This document shows positions 36,288 through 45,441 of a stretch of 64,000 nucleotides of DNA, piece by piece. Under the pieces are notes generated by a model. The model was not told the DNA's origin and did not search any database. It worked only from the letters and a program-made list of their open reading frames with translations. Position 1 is the first letter of the stretch, and every line of letters begins with the position of its first letter. Position numbers and translations under genes: made by a program. The DNA is from DATFDN01 sp963762525 (GTDB lineage: Bacteria; Pseudomonadota; Alphaproteobacteria; Acetobacterales; Acetobacteraceae). Where the stretch lies: positions 434,001 through 498,000 of the forward strand of contig CAVXKT010000011.1 of the NCBI GenBank assembly GCA_963762525.1, given 5' to 3'.

Positions 36288-36521
36288 CTACCCGCTGCTG
36301 TTGCGCTCCGCCTTCTTCTTCTCGTGGTGTCCCACGCCGGCGCCGACGGCGGCGCCGGCTGCGGCATGGCCGCTGCCCAGCTCGTGTCCGGCGACGGCTC
36401 CGACCGCGGCGCCCTTGGCGGTGTCGTGCTTGCCCGGCTCCTGATCGCTGGCGGCGAAGGCCGGCGCCGCCAGCAGGGCGGCGGAGAAGACGGCGGCGAA
36501 GACCAGTCGAGTCCTGCTCAT
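36288..36521 (-). CDS. Small secreted glycine-zipper protein
   Basis: The 77-residue product has a signal peptide (MSRTRLVFAAVFSAALLAAP, cleavage after AFA near residue 23). A Gly/Ala-rich zipper follows (KGAAVGAVAGHELGSGHAAA), and the tail is HHEKKKAERNSSG. Such proteins insert in or attach to the outer envelope and resemble the YMGG/Rcc01698-type Gly-zipper proteins. GAGG precedes the ATG at 36521. It lies between the repeat and the histidine kinase gene on the same strand. Confidence 0.7.
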   Translation of the reverse strand: MSRTRLVFAAVFSAALLAAPAFAASDQEPGKHDTAKGAAVGAVAGHELGSGHAAAGAAVGAGVGHHEKKKAERNSSG

Positions 36522-36603
36522 CGAAACCTCTCGGAGTTTGCGGAACGATGAACGCCGCCACCTCCGTTCCATCCCCGGAGTTAACCGACACGACTGCGTG
36601 ATC

Positions 36604-37936
36604 TCAGGCCGGCAAGGTCGCGGTGGCGCGCAGTCCGCCTCCCGGGCGATTGGCGAGCACGATGTCGCCGCCATGGGCGCGCAGGATGTCGCGCGCGATC
36701 GGCAATCCAAGCCCCACCCCGCCGGTCTCGCGGTTGCGGCTGGGCTCACCGCGATAGAACGGCTCGAAGACGCGATCGAGGTCGGCGGGCGGGATGCCCG
36801 GCCCGTCATCCTCCAGTTCGACGCGCAGCATCCCGGCTTCCGCCACCATCAAGCGCACTCTTGCGCCGGCGCCGTAGTTGACCGCGTTGGCGACCAGGTT
36901 GGCGAAGGCGCGCTTGAGGCTGAGCGGGCGCGCGCGCACGATGAGGTGCGCCGGCCCGTCGAAGGCCGACCCGTTCGGCCAGCTCGGGGCGCGCGTCGGC
37001 CGCCTCGTCGAGCACGGTGCGCAGCAGTTCGGGCAAATCGAGGGCGGAGACGGGTTCGGCGGCGCGCACATCGCGGCCGAATGTCAGGGTGGCGGAGACC
37101 ATCGCCTCCAGCTCCTCGAGATCGGCGAGCATCTTTCGCCGCTGCTCGTCGTCCTCCATGAACTCGGCGCGGAGCTTCAGGCGGGTGATCGGCGTGCGCA
37201 GGTCGTGGCCGATCGCGGTCAGCATCTCGGTCCGGTCCTGCACGAAGCGGCGGATGCGCACGGCCATCGTATTGAAGGCGGCGGCCGCGGTTGCGACTTC
37301 CAACGGCCCGTCCTCCGGCAACGGCGGCGCATTCACGTCGCGCCCGAGCGCCTCCGCCGCCGCCGCCAGCGTGCGCACCGGTGCGGTCAGCCGCCGCACC
37401 GCCCACAAGATCAGGGCGGCGGCAACCGCGGTCATCAGCAGGAAGGCGATCAAAAAGGTCGGCGAGGCCCAGGGACGCAGCGGCGGCTCCGGCGTGGTGA
37501 CGATCAGCCAGCTCTCGTCGTCGGGCAGTCGAAGCCCGATCGCCAGTCCGGGCGCCGCGCTCTCGACCTGAATGCCGCGCGGGCGCAGGCCGGGCGGCAA
37601 CGGCACCAGATTCATGCTGATCCGAAGCAGCCGCTGTTCGGGTTGCTGCACCGCCGGCCCGAGGCGCGGGGGGCTGGCGGCCAGGCGAGCCGAGACGCCC
37701 GGCGGAAGCGGGAAATCCTTGAGCACCGCCGCGCGCTGATCGGACGCGGTCATCACCACGGTCCGGTAAAGCCCCATCACGCGCTCGGCGGTGGTCCGCG
37801 CGCGTGCCAGCCGCTGCACGTCGATGCGGTCGAGCGCGTGGATCGTGAGACCCGCCGCCTGGACCAGCGCCAGCCCGATCAGCACCGCCATCGCGGTGCG
37901 CGCGGCGAGGCTGCACGGCCACAGCCGCAATTTCAT
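36604..37936 (-). CDS. Sensor histidine kinase, EnvZ-like (frameshifted)
   Basis: Two membrane helices (residues about 15-35 and 162-183) flank a periplasmic sensor region of about 125 residues. Next come a HAMP segment (RRLTAPVRTLAAAAEALGRD) and the dimerisation box AIGHDLRTPITRLKLRAEFM with the phosphorylated His. The ATPase domain shows ANLVANAVNYG, DDGPGIP and GGVGLGLPIARDI. A switch near 36965 separates the two. It lies 30 bp after the response-regulator gene and forms a two-component pair with it. The signal is unknown. Confidence 0.9.
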
Positions 37937-37966
37937 GCCCCTCCGGCTCCCTCCGAAGCACCCATC

Positions 37967-38686
37967 TCAGAGCCGCTCGACCGCGGCGGCCAGCACGTAG
38001 CCGCCGCCGCGCACCGTCTTGATGAGCTGGGCGTTGCGGCCGTCGTCCTCGAGCTTGCGGCGCAGCCGGCTGATGGCGACGTCGATCGCGCGGTCGAACG
38101 GTCCCGCCTGGCGCCCGCGCAGCAGATCGAGCAGCATGTCGCGGGTGAGCACCCGATGCGGGCGCTCCAGGAGCGCCAGCAGCAAATCGTATTCGCCCCC
38201 CGTCAGCGCCACCTCGGCGCCGTCGGGATTGAGCAGCCGGCGGCGCCCGGGCTCCAGCGTCCAGCCGGCGAAGCGCAGGCCGCGGCCGGCGGGGTCGGCA
38301 CGCCGATCGGGCTGATCGCCGGCGCGGCGCAACACGGCGCGGATGCGCGCCAGCAGTTCGCGCGGGTTGAACGGCTTCGGCACGTAGTCGTCGGCGCCCA
38401 GCTCGAGGCCGATGATGCGATCGGTCTCCTCGCCCATCGCCGTCAGCATCACGATCGGCACGTCGGACTGCCCGCGCAGCCAGCGCGCGATCGAAAGCCC
38501 GTTCTCCCCGGGCAGCATCAGGTCGAGCACGACGAGATGATAATGGCCGCCGCCCCAGGCACGCCGCGCCTCCCGCCCGTCACGGGCCGCCGTGACCCGC
38601 ATCTGGTTCCGTTCCAGGAAGCGCGCCAGCAACTCGCGGATCTCGCGATCGTCGTCCACCACCAGAATGTGCGGCGTCGGCTCCAT
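37967..38686 (-). CDS. OmpR-family response regulator
   Basis: The 239-residue protein has a receiver domain (ILVVDDDREIRELLARFLER, phosphorylated Asp in VVLDLMLPGENGL, Lys in PKPFNP) and a C-terminal winged helix (LTGGEYDLLLALLERPHRVL, then RAIDVAISRLRRKLE, KTVRGGGYVL). It is followed by its kinase. A pair of 10-bp direct repeats 43-62 bp upstream of its start fits OmpR-type binding and autoregulation. Confidence 0.95.
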   Translation of the reverse strand: MEPTPHILVVDDDREIRELLARFLERNQMRVTAARDGREARRAWGGGHYHLVVLDLMLPGENGLSIARWLRGQSDVPIVMLTAMGEETDRIIGLELGADDYVPKPFNPRELLARIRAVLRRAGDQPDRRADPAGRGLRFAGWTLEPGRRRLLNPDGAEVALTGGEYDLLLALLERPHRVLTRDMLLDLLRGRQAGPFDRAIDVAISRLRRKLEDDGRNAQLIKTVRGGGYVLAAAVERL

Positions 38687-38728
38687 CGTGGAAAAAATAG
38701 GCGTTCCGGGCCGACCGCGTCAGGGCGT

Positions 38729-38748
38729 GTTGCATTCCGTTGCATTTC
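38729..38748. promoter_or_regulatory. Tandem 10-bp direct repeats upstream of the response regulator
   Basis: GTTGCATTCC at 38729-38738 is followed at once by GTTGCATTTC at 38739-38748, an exact 10-bp period. A weaker TGTGCATCC appears near 38763-38771. OmpR-type regulators bind such head-to-tail sites. The site lies in the spacer between the response regulator and the divergent alkA-like gene, so either may be controlled. Confidence 0.5.
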
Positions 38749-38797
38749 GGCGCCGCATCCGGTGTGCATCCGCCGCCACGGATGCGATAAGCCGGCC

Positions 38798-39463
38798 GTG
38801 AGCTTCCCGCACCCCCCGCCGGCGGCGCGCGCCGCGCTCGACGCGTTGCACGCACGCCATCCCGAGCTGGCGGCGATCGAGGGCCGGGCCGGACCGCTGC
38901 CCTGGCGGACACGTCCGCCGGGCTTTCCCGGCCTGTTGCAGGCGATCGTCGCCCAGCAGATCAGCAATCAGGCGGCGGCGGCGATCTGGCGGCGGCTGTC
39001 GGCACTGCCCGGCGCGCTCGATCCGGCGTCGCTGTTGCGGATGTCGGACGAGGCGTTGCGCGCGCCCGGACTGTCGCGCCCCAAGGTCGCGCACGCCCGC
39101 GCGCTCGCCCAAGCCTTCGTCGACGGCCGGTTGACCACGGCGGCGCTGGCGGCGCTCGACGACGAGGCGGCGATCGAACGCATCGCCGCCATCCGCGGGA
39201 TGGGCCGCTGGAGCGCCGAGATCTATCTGCTGTTCGCGCTCGGGCGCGATGACGTGTTTCCCGCCGGCGACCTCGCGCTGGCCGCCGCCGCCGCGCATCT
39301 GCGGAGCCTGCCGGGGCGACCCTCGCCGAAGGCGCTGCTGGCGGTGGCGGAGTGCTGGCGCCCGGCGCGCGGCTTGGCGGCGCGGCTCTTGTGGCACCAT
39401 TGGCGCCACGTCACCGGCCGGCCGGCGCTCGACGATCTCGCCGGTGGTGTTATCTCGGTCTGA
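38798..39463 (+). CDS. alkA: DNA-3-methyladenine glycosylase II
   Basis: The 221-residue product belongs to the AlkA-like HhH-GPD glycosylases, which excise alkylated purines. LLQAIVAQQISNQAAAAIWR opens the fold, GMGRWSAEIYLLFALGRDD is the helix-hairpin-helix with W, and DVFPAGDLAL holds the catalytic Asp. It lacks the N-terminal domain of E. coli AlkA, as in the short form. The start is GTG 38798. It is divergent from the two-component genes. Confidence 0.9.
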   Translation: MSFPHPPPAARAALDALHARHPELAAIEGRAGPLPWRTRPPGFPGLLQAIVAQQISNQAAAAIWRRLSALPGALDPASLLRMSDEALRAPGLSRPKVAHARALAQAFVDGRLTTAALAALDDEAAIERIAAIRGMGRWSAEIYLLFALGRDDVFPAGDLALAAAAAHLRSLPGRPSPKALLAVAECWRPARGLAARLLWHHWRHVTGRPALDDLAGGVISV

Positions 39464-39492
39464 ACCGAGCCGCTGCTGCAGCGAGCGCTTCG

Positions 39493-40410
39493 CTATCGCG
39501 CCTTCGTCAGCCTCATGCCGGTGGCATCGAAGGCGTCGAACAGCGCCGCCCGTTGCGCCGCGTTCAACGGCAGATGCGGCGGGCGGATGTTGGTCCAGCG
39601 GTCATCGTCGGTGTTGCGCGCCACCAGCGCCTTGAGGCCGGGGATCAGCGGCGCCGAGATCACCGCCTTGCGGGTCGCCGTCAGCATGGCTTGCGCCGTC
39701 TCCGCTTCCGGCTTGCCGGCGGCGGCGAACACCCGGGCGCCGACCGCACAGTTCACGTTGGCGGCGGCGGTGATGCATCCCGCCCCGCCGGCGGCGAGCA
39801 TCGCCGACAGCAGGCTGTCGTCGCCCGCATAGACCTCGAACCCGTCCTTGGCGAAGTGATCCGCGTAGGCGCGGCTGTTGGCGAGATCGCCGCTGCTGTC
39901 CTTGATCCCCTTCACCACGCCGGGAAACGCCGCGAGCAGGCGACCGAGCAAGGCCAATCCGAACCCCACCACCGCCTGTTGCGGGAAATGGTAGAGGTAA
40001 ATCCGAATGTCGCCGCCGGTGCGCCCGATCACCTCGCTGAAATAGGCGAACAGCCCGTCATCGGACGGGTTCTTGTAGTAGAACGGCGGCAGCAGCAGCG
40101 CGCCGCGACACCCGAGTTCGGCGGCCCGGCGGGTCAGCGTCACGGTATCGGTCAGCGCCGTGGTCCCGGTCCCGGGCAGCATCCGGGCGGCGGGAACGCC
40201 GCGTTCGACCAGCCCCTCCAGCACCGCCAGGCGTTCGTCTATTCCGAGGCTGTTCGCCTCCCCGGTGGTGCCCAGCACGCCAAGTCCGTTGCAGCCATTG
40301 GCGAGCAGCCAGCGGCAATGCGCCGCCATACGGTCGAGATCGACCGAGAGATCATCGTGCATCGGCGTCAGCACGGCGGCGTTCACGCCGCCGAACAGGG
40401 CATCGTTCAT
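39493..40410 (-). CDS. Dihydrodipicolinate synthase-family aldolase
   Basis: The 305-residue TIM-barrel has VLGTTGEANSLGIDER (pyruvate carboxylate site), LLLPPFYYKNPSDDGLFAYF with the conserved Tyr, YLYHFPQQAVVGF, and KGIKDSSGD with the Schiff-base Lys. The active site differs from strict DapA enzymes, and HFPQQA suggests a related aldolase or lyase. Its ATG overlaps the YcgN stop (ATGA), so the two are coupled. ATG 40410 is supported by the overlap and homology start. Confidence 0.85.
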   Translation of the reverse strand: MNDALFGGVNAAVLTPMHDDLSVDLDRMAAHCRWLLANGCNGLGVLGTTGEANSLGIDERLAVLEGLVERGVPAARMLPGTGTTALTDTVTLTRRAAELGCRGALLLPPFYYKNPSDDGLFAYFSEVIGRTGGDIRIYLYHFPQQAVVGFGLALLGRLLAAFPGVVKGIKDSSGDLANSRAYADHFAKDGFEVYAGDDSLLSAMLAAGGAGCITAAANVNCAVGARVFAAAGKPEAETAQAMLTATRKAVISAPLIPGLKALVARNTDDDRWTNIRPPHLPLNAAQRAALFDAFDATGMRLTKAR

Positions 40411-40877
40411 CCCGGGGTTCCCTTCGACCGGCGCGGGCGCGGCATGCGACCCGGCCAAACTGCGACATGTTGCTCGATCGGGCCGGCCCGGCGTTCCGAG
40501 ACCGCGCGCCCGCGCACCGATATGCCCGCCTGATGCACGGTCTGCGGATCGCCCGAGACCAGCGGGTGCCACCAGGCGAGACCCTTCCCCTCCAACACGC
40601 GACGATAGCCGCAGGAGGGTGGCAGCCAGTCCACCTTCCGCACCAGCGCCGGCGTGAGCTGCACGCAGTCGGGGACGCGCCGCTTACGGTTCGGGTAGTC
40701 GGTGCAGCGGCAGGCTTCGAGATCGAGCAGATGGCAGGCGACATTGGTGAACGACAGCGAGTCGTCGTCCTCGTGGCGGAGCTTGTGCAGACAGCACCGT
40801 CCGCAGCCGTCGCAGAGCGACTCCCACTCCTCTCGGGTCATCTCCTCGAGCTGCTTGGTTTCCCAGAAGCGCGCCAT
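40407..40877 (-). CDS. YcgN-family cysteine cluster protein
   Basis: The 156-residue YcgN/UPF0260 protein has a cysteine cluster, CDGCGRCCLHKL, and later CHLLDLEACRCTDYP and VPDCV. WLPPSCGYRRVLEGKGLAWW and HPLVSG are family blocks. The cysteines may bind a metal or Fe-S cluster. The function is unknown. It overlaps the downstream aldolase gene by four bases. Confidence 0.9.
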   Translation of the reverse strand: MARFWETKQLEEMTREEWESLCDGCGRCCLHKLRHEDDDSLSFTNVACHLLDLEACRCTDYPNRKRRVPDCVQLTPALVRKVDWLPPSCGYRRVLEGKGLAWWHPLVSGDPQTVHQAGISVRGRAVSERRAGPIEQHVAVWPGRMPRPRRSKGTPG

Positions 40878-40920
40878 GCCCCAGTCTAGGGCGGATTACG
40901 CGCGGCGGAAATCGGCGGCC

Positions 40921-41820
40921 TCAGCGCACCGGCGGCAGGTTCTCCTGTTCGACCTGGCTACCGCCGGGCGGACCCTGGTAGCCGGTCATCGGACGTTGCC
41001 GCGGGCGCGCCGTAACCCGGCGGGGCGGCGGGCGCATAGGCCGGTGGCGGCGCATAGGCAGACGGGGGGGCGTAGCCCGACGGGGCCGAATAGGCCGAGG
41101 GGGGCGGATAGGCCGGCGCATACCCCGGAGCCCGGGTCCGATAGCCCGGCGGGTAGACCGGATTGCCGAGCCGGGTCAGCACGCCGCGCAGCGGGTCGGC
41201 GCCGGGATTGGCGCCCTGCATGGCGATCACGATCTGGCGGGTGTCCAGCGGCTGACCGTAATAGGCGCGTCCATGTCGATGCGCGAGTTCAGCACGCTGC
41301 CCTCGATCGAAATGCCGGCGAAGGCGCCGCGCGAGGACTGGAAGGCCACGATATCGGCGGTAATTCCGGTGGTCAGCGCGCCCTGGACGCCGCCGCCCAC
41401 CGTCGCGATCGCCACCGAGGCGTCGCCGCCGAGCTTGAAGTGGCTGTTCATCAGTGCGTTCAGCCCGCGATTGGTCAGGATCGTCAGCAACAGTGCGCTG
41501 TCCTGAAGCCCGATTTGCAGACCGAAGCTGGCGCTGCCGATGGTGAAGAACGCCGGATAGGACCAGGTGCCGTTGCCGGCGCGGGCGAGCAGTACGCAAT
41601 CGCCGCCCGACCCGCCGAAGAAGAATCCGGCCTTGAAGATGCGCGGACAGATCAGGACCGCGCGGGAGCGATCCACCATCTTGCGCGGCGTTTCCGAGAT
41701 CCTCTGCGTCAGGATTTCCTGCACGGCCAGCGTCGAGCGATCGACCAAAGCCTGTTCTTGGCTTTGCGCGCGGGCGAGGGCGGGATATAGCAACAGGGCC
41801 GCTAGCAGAAGATATCGCAT
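40921..41820 (-). CDS. SYLF-domain (YSC84-like) lipid-binding protein (frameshifted)
   Basis: A signal peptide (MRYLLLAALLLYPALARA) precedes the SYLF/YSC84 domain: CPRIFKAGFFFGGSGGDCVL, SYPAFFTIGSASFGLQIGLQ and FKLGGDASVAIATVGGG. After a switch near 41265 the tail is a Pro/Tyr/Ala-rich low-complexity region (PPSAYSAPSGYAPPSAYAPP), ending QVEQENLPPVR after a second switch near 40990. SYLF proteins bind phospholipid and are exported to the periplasm or outer membrane in bacteria. It is monocistronic. Confidence 0.85.
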
Positions 41821-41880
41821 CGCCGGGTCTCCTGAGCCACCGCTAGCACCAGCAGCCGATTCGGCGAAACCGGGGCAAGC

Positions 41881-42497
41881 TCAATAACCCGGCATCTCGT
41901 TCACGCACAGGACGCGCCATCCCTTTGCGCTCCGTTCCAGCCGGGTGAGCGAGAGGTTCTGGATCGCCAGATGCAGCGCATTATCGGCGCCGATGCGCAG
42001 TGCGTGCGCCACCGCGGCGCGGATGGCGCCGCCATGCCCCGCGATCACGACGTCCTCGCCGGCCCGGGTTTCGGCCAGGCGGTCCATGGTGCGGCCGACG
42101 CGGGCGATGACGTCGGCGATCGAACTCGCCGCCCGGCGGGCGCTCCTCGCCGCCCAGCGGCCAGAACGCATGAGCGGGAAGGGATAACCGGGCCGGCAAC
42201 TCGGCATGCGGCAGACCATGCCATTCGCCCAGCGATTGCTCGGTCAATCCGGGCTCCACCGCGAGCGACGTTGCCGGATATCCGGCGGCGAAGATCGCCT
42301 CGGCGGTGCGGCGCGTGCGCGATAGCGGCGAGACGATCCAGCGCGCCGGGCGCGGCAGGCGGGCCGCCAGCGCGCGGTACATCGGCGCCTGCTCGACGAG
42401 GCTGGTCGGGCAGAGCGGCGACGTCCAGCGTTCCGTAAAGGATCGCGCGCGCGTTCTCGTCCACGATGGCGTGGCGAATGAGCCAGAAGCCAGTCAC
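41881..42497 (-). CDS. Histidine phosphatase family protein (frameshifted)
   Basis: The N-terminal FWLIRHAIVDEN holds the catalytic RH. WIVSPLSRTRRTAEAIFAAG and GLTEQSLGEWHGLPH follow in a second frame, and VVIAGHGGAIRAAVAHALRI with the second catalytic His in a third. Switches are near 42420 and 42130. The product fits GpmB/CobC-like phosphatases of about 200 residues. GTG 42497 overlaps the Uma2 stop by four bases (GTGA). Substrate unknown. Confidence 0.82.
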
Positions 42498-43080
42498 TCG
42501 GGATAAACCAGCCGCGGCTTGGAGCGGAATTCGAGGCCGGCATACAACGTCGACAACGGCAGCGTCGGACCAAGATCGGCAAGCTCGATGGATGCCTCAA
42601 GGCCCGCAATCCTCTCGGACCCCCAGCCGGTCGCCGCGTCACGTCGCCAATGAGTGACATCGGGGGCATCGAGATCGACGAAGAGGATGTGCGTCAATGT
42701 GGGGACTGTCTTGTACTCTTCGAGTTTGCGCGTGAAGTCGTACAGCCGGGTGGATTCGGACAGCACTTCGATCACCAGAGCCGGCGCGTCGGCCAAAGTG
42801 GCCTCATCATCGAAGCGCCCGCAATCGATGCCCGCGTCGGCATAGCGGATATTCCCGGCAGGAACGCGGATCGCGGTGTCGGCGGTAAAGGGAAGGCACG
42901 ACCCCGAGCGTGGCATTGCGGCAAGCGCGGCGATGGCGTTGACCACCACGCGGTCATGCCGCCTTTTTCCGCCGGCCATCGCGATCGCCACGCCGTCCAC
43001 CAACTCGTACTTCCCTCCTGCCGCAAATGCCATTCCAGAAACTCGTCCGGTCCCATCCGACCGGCTGCATGCTCCGACAT
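42494..43080 (-). CDS. Uma2 family endonuclease-fold protein (frameshifted)
   Basis: Uma2/DUF820 proteins have a PD-(D/E)XK nuclease fold and unclear function. MSEHAAGRMGPDEFLEWHLR is the N-terminus in one frame; KYELVDGVAIAMAGGKRRHD and ADAPALVIEVLSEST (active-site Glu) continue in the next. The switch is near 43018. The gene is less GC-rich than neighbours in places, consistent with a mobile, multi-copy family. It overlaps the phosphatase gene by four bases. Confidence 0.82.
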
Positions 43081-43116
43081 CAGCAGTCTCCCGATGCAGC
43101 CTTCAACATAGCACAA

Positions 43117-43920
43117 CTACTCCCCGATGCTGAGCAGCGCGCCGTGCAGCCGCGCCTGGCGGAGCTGGCGGGCGAAGAGCAGGGCGCCGAGCACCGACCA
43201 GGCGGCATTCAGCAGAATGGCGGCGATCAACTCATCCCACCGGACCACGCCCTGCAGCAGGATCGACCGCATCCCCTCGAAGACATGCGAGGCCGGGACC
43301 ACGAAGGCGACCGCCTGCATCACCCTCGGCAGCACGGATACGGGGTAGAACACCGCCGCGAACGGCGTGATCGCGAACAGCAGCGACCAGGCCAGCTGCT
43401 CCGCCCCGGCGCCGTGGCGCAGCATCAGGGAGACCACGCCGAGCGCCACCCACCAGCCCATCACCATCAGATTGGCGAAGAACAGCACCAGAATCGGGCC
43501 AAGCGCGAACAGGTTGAACGCATAGAGCAGCCAGGCGAAGCCGATCGCCGGCAGCACCCCGGCGAGCATCCGCACCATCGAGATGCCGAGCAGCGCCGCC
43601 ACCAGCTCGCGCGGGCGCAGCGGCGTGACGAAGAGGCTGCCGAGATTGCGCGACCAGATCTCCTCCATGAACGAGATGGCGACGCCCATCTGGCTGCGCA
43701 GCGCCACCTCCCACAGCAGCACGCCGCCCAGCAGCACCGCGGCGGCGACCGTCCCGGCGCTGCTGCCCATCCGCCGCGCGACGAAGCTTGCGGTGAAGCC
43801 CCAGATCAGCATTTGCAGCACCGGCCAGTACATCAGCTCGAGCAGCCGCGGCCAGGAGCTGCGGTAAAGCACGAGATGCCGATACACGAGCGCCCAGATG
43901 CGGCGTGCGATGTCGCTCAT
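43117..43920 (-). CDS. ABC-2 type transporter permease
   Basis: The 267-residue protein has six hydrophobic segments in the ABC-2 arrangement and the family N-terminus (IWALVYRHLVLYRSSWPRLL). FMEEIWSRNLGSLFVTPLRP is the intracellular coupling helix, and FAAVFYPVSVLPRVMQAVAF precedes the last helices. It is related to NodJ-type exporters. ATG overlaps the ATPase stop (ATGA), forming a two-gene exporter. The substrate is not shown. Confidence 0.92.
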   Translation of the reverse strand: MSDIARRIWALVYRHLVLYRSSWPRLLELMYWPVLQMLIWGFTASFVARRMGSSAGTVAAAVLLGGVLLWEVALRSQMGVAISFMEEIWSRNLGSLFVTPLRPRELVAALLGISMVRMLAGVLPAIGFAWLLYAFNLFALGPILVLFFANLMVMGWWVALGVVSLMLRHGAGAEQLAWSLLFAITPFAAVFYPVSVLPRVMQAVAFVVPASHVFEGMRSILLQGVVRWDELIAAILLNAAWSVLGALLFARQLRQARLHGALLSIGE

Positions 43921-44663
43921 GCGGCAACCGCCCGCTTACGTCCGCGGTCGCGCGCGATGTCCAGAAACACCTCCTCCAAATCCTCCCGTCCGTAGCGAGC
44001 GAGCAGGTCGGCGGGACTGCCGCGATCGACGGCGCGACCCTCCTTGAGCATCAGCACGTCGGAACAGAGCCGCTCGACCTCCGCCATGTTGTGCGAGGCG
44101 AGCAGGATCGTGCAGCCGCTCTGCTGGCGGTAGCGTTCGAGCCAGCTGCGGACGCGATCGCCGGTGTCCGGATCGAGGCTCGCCGTCGGCTCGTCGAGCA
44201 GCAGCACCTCCGGGCGATTGATCAGCGCCTTGGCCAATGCCACCCGGGTCTTTTGCCCGGCCGAGAGCTGCCCGGCGCGGCGGTCCATGATCTCCGTCAG
44301 ATCAAGCTCACCGGCCAGCTCGTCGAGGCGGCGGCGGAGTTGACGGACACCGTAGAGATGCCCGTAGACGCGCAGATTCTGCGCCACCGTCAGCCGCTGC
44401 GGCAGCGCCACATAGGGCGAGGAGAAGTTCATCCGCGCCAGCGCCGCGAAGCGGTCGCGGGCCATGTCATGACCCAAAATCTCGATCCGGCCGGCGCTCG
44501 GGATCAGCAGCCCGAGCAGCATGGCGATGGTGGTGGTCTTGCCGGCGCCGTTGCCGCCGAGCAGGCCGAGGGTCGAACCGGCCGGCACCGCGAACTCGAG
44601 CGCATCGACGGCGAGCACGTCGCCGTAGCGTTTGGTGAGGCCGTTTACCCGGATCGCGTGCAT
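43917..44663 (-). CDS. ABC transporter ATP-binding protein
   Basis: The 248-residue ATPase has Walker A GGNGAGKTT, a signature LSAGQKTRVALAKAL (LSAGQ instead of LSGGQ), and Walker B VLLLDEPTASLD followed by the H-loop LASHNM. It is NodI/DrrA-like and couples to the permease by overlap. ATG 44663 is chosen because homology begins there (MHAIRVNGLTKRYGD); an upstream start adds 20 unrelated residues. It is divergent from bolA. Confidence 0.94.
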   Translation of the reverse strand: MHAIRVNGLTKRYGDVLAVDALEFAVPAGSTLGLLGGNGAGKTTTIAMLLGLLIPSAGRIEILGHDMARDRFAALARMNFSSPYVALPQRLTVAQNLRVYGHLYGVRQLRRRLDELAGELDLTEIMDRRAGQLSAGQKTRVALAKALINRPEVLLLDEPTASLDPDTGDRVRSWLERYRQQSGCTILLASHNMAEVERLCSDVLMLKEGRAVDRGSPADLLARYGREDLEEVFLDIARDRGRKRAVAA

Positions 44664-44767
44664 GGCGGGCGGAGATAGGCCGCCCGGGCGGGCGGCGCCA
44701 GGGGTGGGTTTATTTGACACCACCCGACATCAAAACCATATGCAGGGTTGAAGGCCGGGAGACGAAC

Positions 44768-45001
44768 ATGGCGATGTCCGCCAGCGAGATCGAGGCGCTG
44801 ATCCGCGCGGCGCTGCCCGATGCTCGGGTGTCGGTCGAGGATCTCGCCGGCGACGGCGACCATTATGCCGCGACCGTGGTCTCGGCCCAGTTCAAGGGCC
44901 TGCCGCGGGTGCGCCAGCACCAGATCATCTATGCCGCGCTGCGCGGGCGCATGGGCGCCGAGCTGCACGCGCTGGCCCTGCAAACCTCCGCCCCCGAGTA
45001 G
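44768..45001 (+). CDS. bolA: BolA-family protein
   Basis: The 77-residue product has the BolA fold signature (SASEIEALIRAALPDARVSV, HYAATVVSAQFKGLPRVRQH, IIYAALRGRMGAELHALAL) with His in VRQHQ. It is the BolA2/YrbA-like subtype. It is followed 9 bp later by monothiol glutaredoxin grxD; BolA and Grx4 form a [2Fe-2S]-bridged complex in iron and Fe-S homeostasis. GGGAG lies before ATG 44768. Confidence 0.94.
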   Translation: MAMSASEIEALIRAALPDARVSVEDLAGDGDHYAATVVSAQFKGLPRVRQHQIIYAALRGRMGAELHALALQTSAPE

Positions 45002-45010
45002 GAGCACCAA

Positions 45011-45352
45011 ATGTCCGACAATCCCACCATCGACCGCATCCAGGCGGAGATCACCGGAAATCCCGTGATGCTCTACATGAAGGGCACGGCGACGTTCCCG
45101 CAATGCGGCTTTTCCGCCCGCGTGGTGCAAATTCTCTCGCATCTCGGCGTCGGCTTTCAGACCGCCAATGTCCTGGAAGACCCGGCTTTGCGCGAGGGCG
45201 TCAAGCAGTTCTCCAACTGGCCGACCATCCCGCAGCTCTACGTGAAGGGCGAGTTCGTCGGCGGCTGCGACATCGTCACCGAGATGTATCAGTCGGGCGA
45301 GCTGGAGACCTTGCTCAAGGATAACGGAATCCCGCCCAAGGCGGCGGCTTAA
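45011..45352 (+). CDS. grxD: Monothiol glutaredoxin, Grx4 type
   Basis: The 113-residue product has the monothiol active site CGFS at residues 32-35, preceded by KGTATFPQ. The usual sequence is KGTPxFPQ, so Ala replaces Pro. WPTIPQLYVKGEFVGGCDIV holds the glutathione-binding T-V/I-P and GG. Grx4 carries [2Fe-2S] clusters together with BolA, encoded just upstream. It forms a two-gene operon. Confidence 0.96.
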   Translation: MSDNPTIDRIQAEITGNPVMLYMKGTATFPQCGFSARVVQILSHLGVGFQTANVLEDPALREGVKQFSNWPTIPQLYVKGEFVGGCDIVTEMYQSGELETLLKDNGIPPKAAA

Positions 45353-45361
45353 GGGCGCGCC

Positions 45362-45440
45362 CACCTCACCCCGACCCCCGGATCAAGTCCGGGGTAGGCT
45401 CTCTCCGCCCCCCGGCGGCGGAGAGGGCGGCGGAGAGGGA
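45362..45440. repeat. Dispersed palindromic repeat, CTCTCCGCC family, copy 3 (compound)
   Basis: CCTCACCCCGA leads into CCCCGGA-TCAAG-TCCGGGG, a separate 7-bp hairpin, then CTCTCCGCC and a GGCGGAGAG arm, with GGCGGAGAGGG repeated. It shares the leader and the CTCTCCGCC/GGCGGAGAG arms with 15688-15725 and 29450-29492. It lies between grxD and the GT39 gene, whose reading frame comes out of it with no start codon. Confidence 0.65.
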
Positions 45441-45441
45441 G

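Noticed and set aside
36878..39463. An 861-codon plus-strand frame that appears to fuse a large protein to AlkA
   Set aside because: Only the last 221 codons (from 38798) match a known family. The rest is antisense to the histidine kinase and response regulator.
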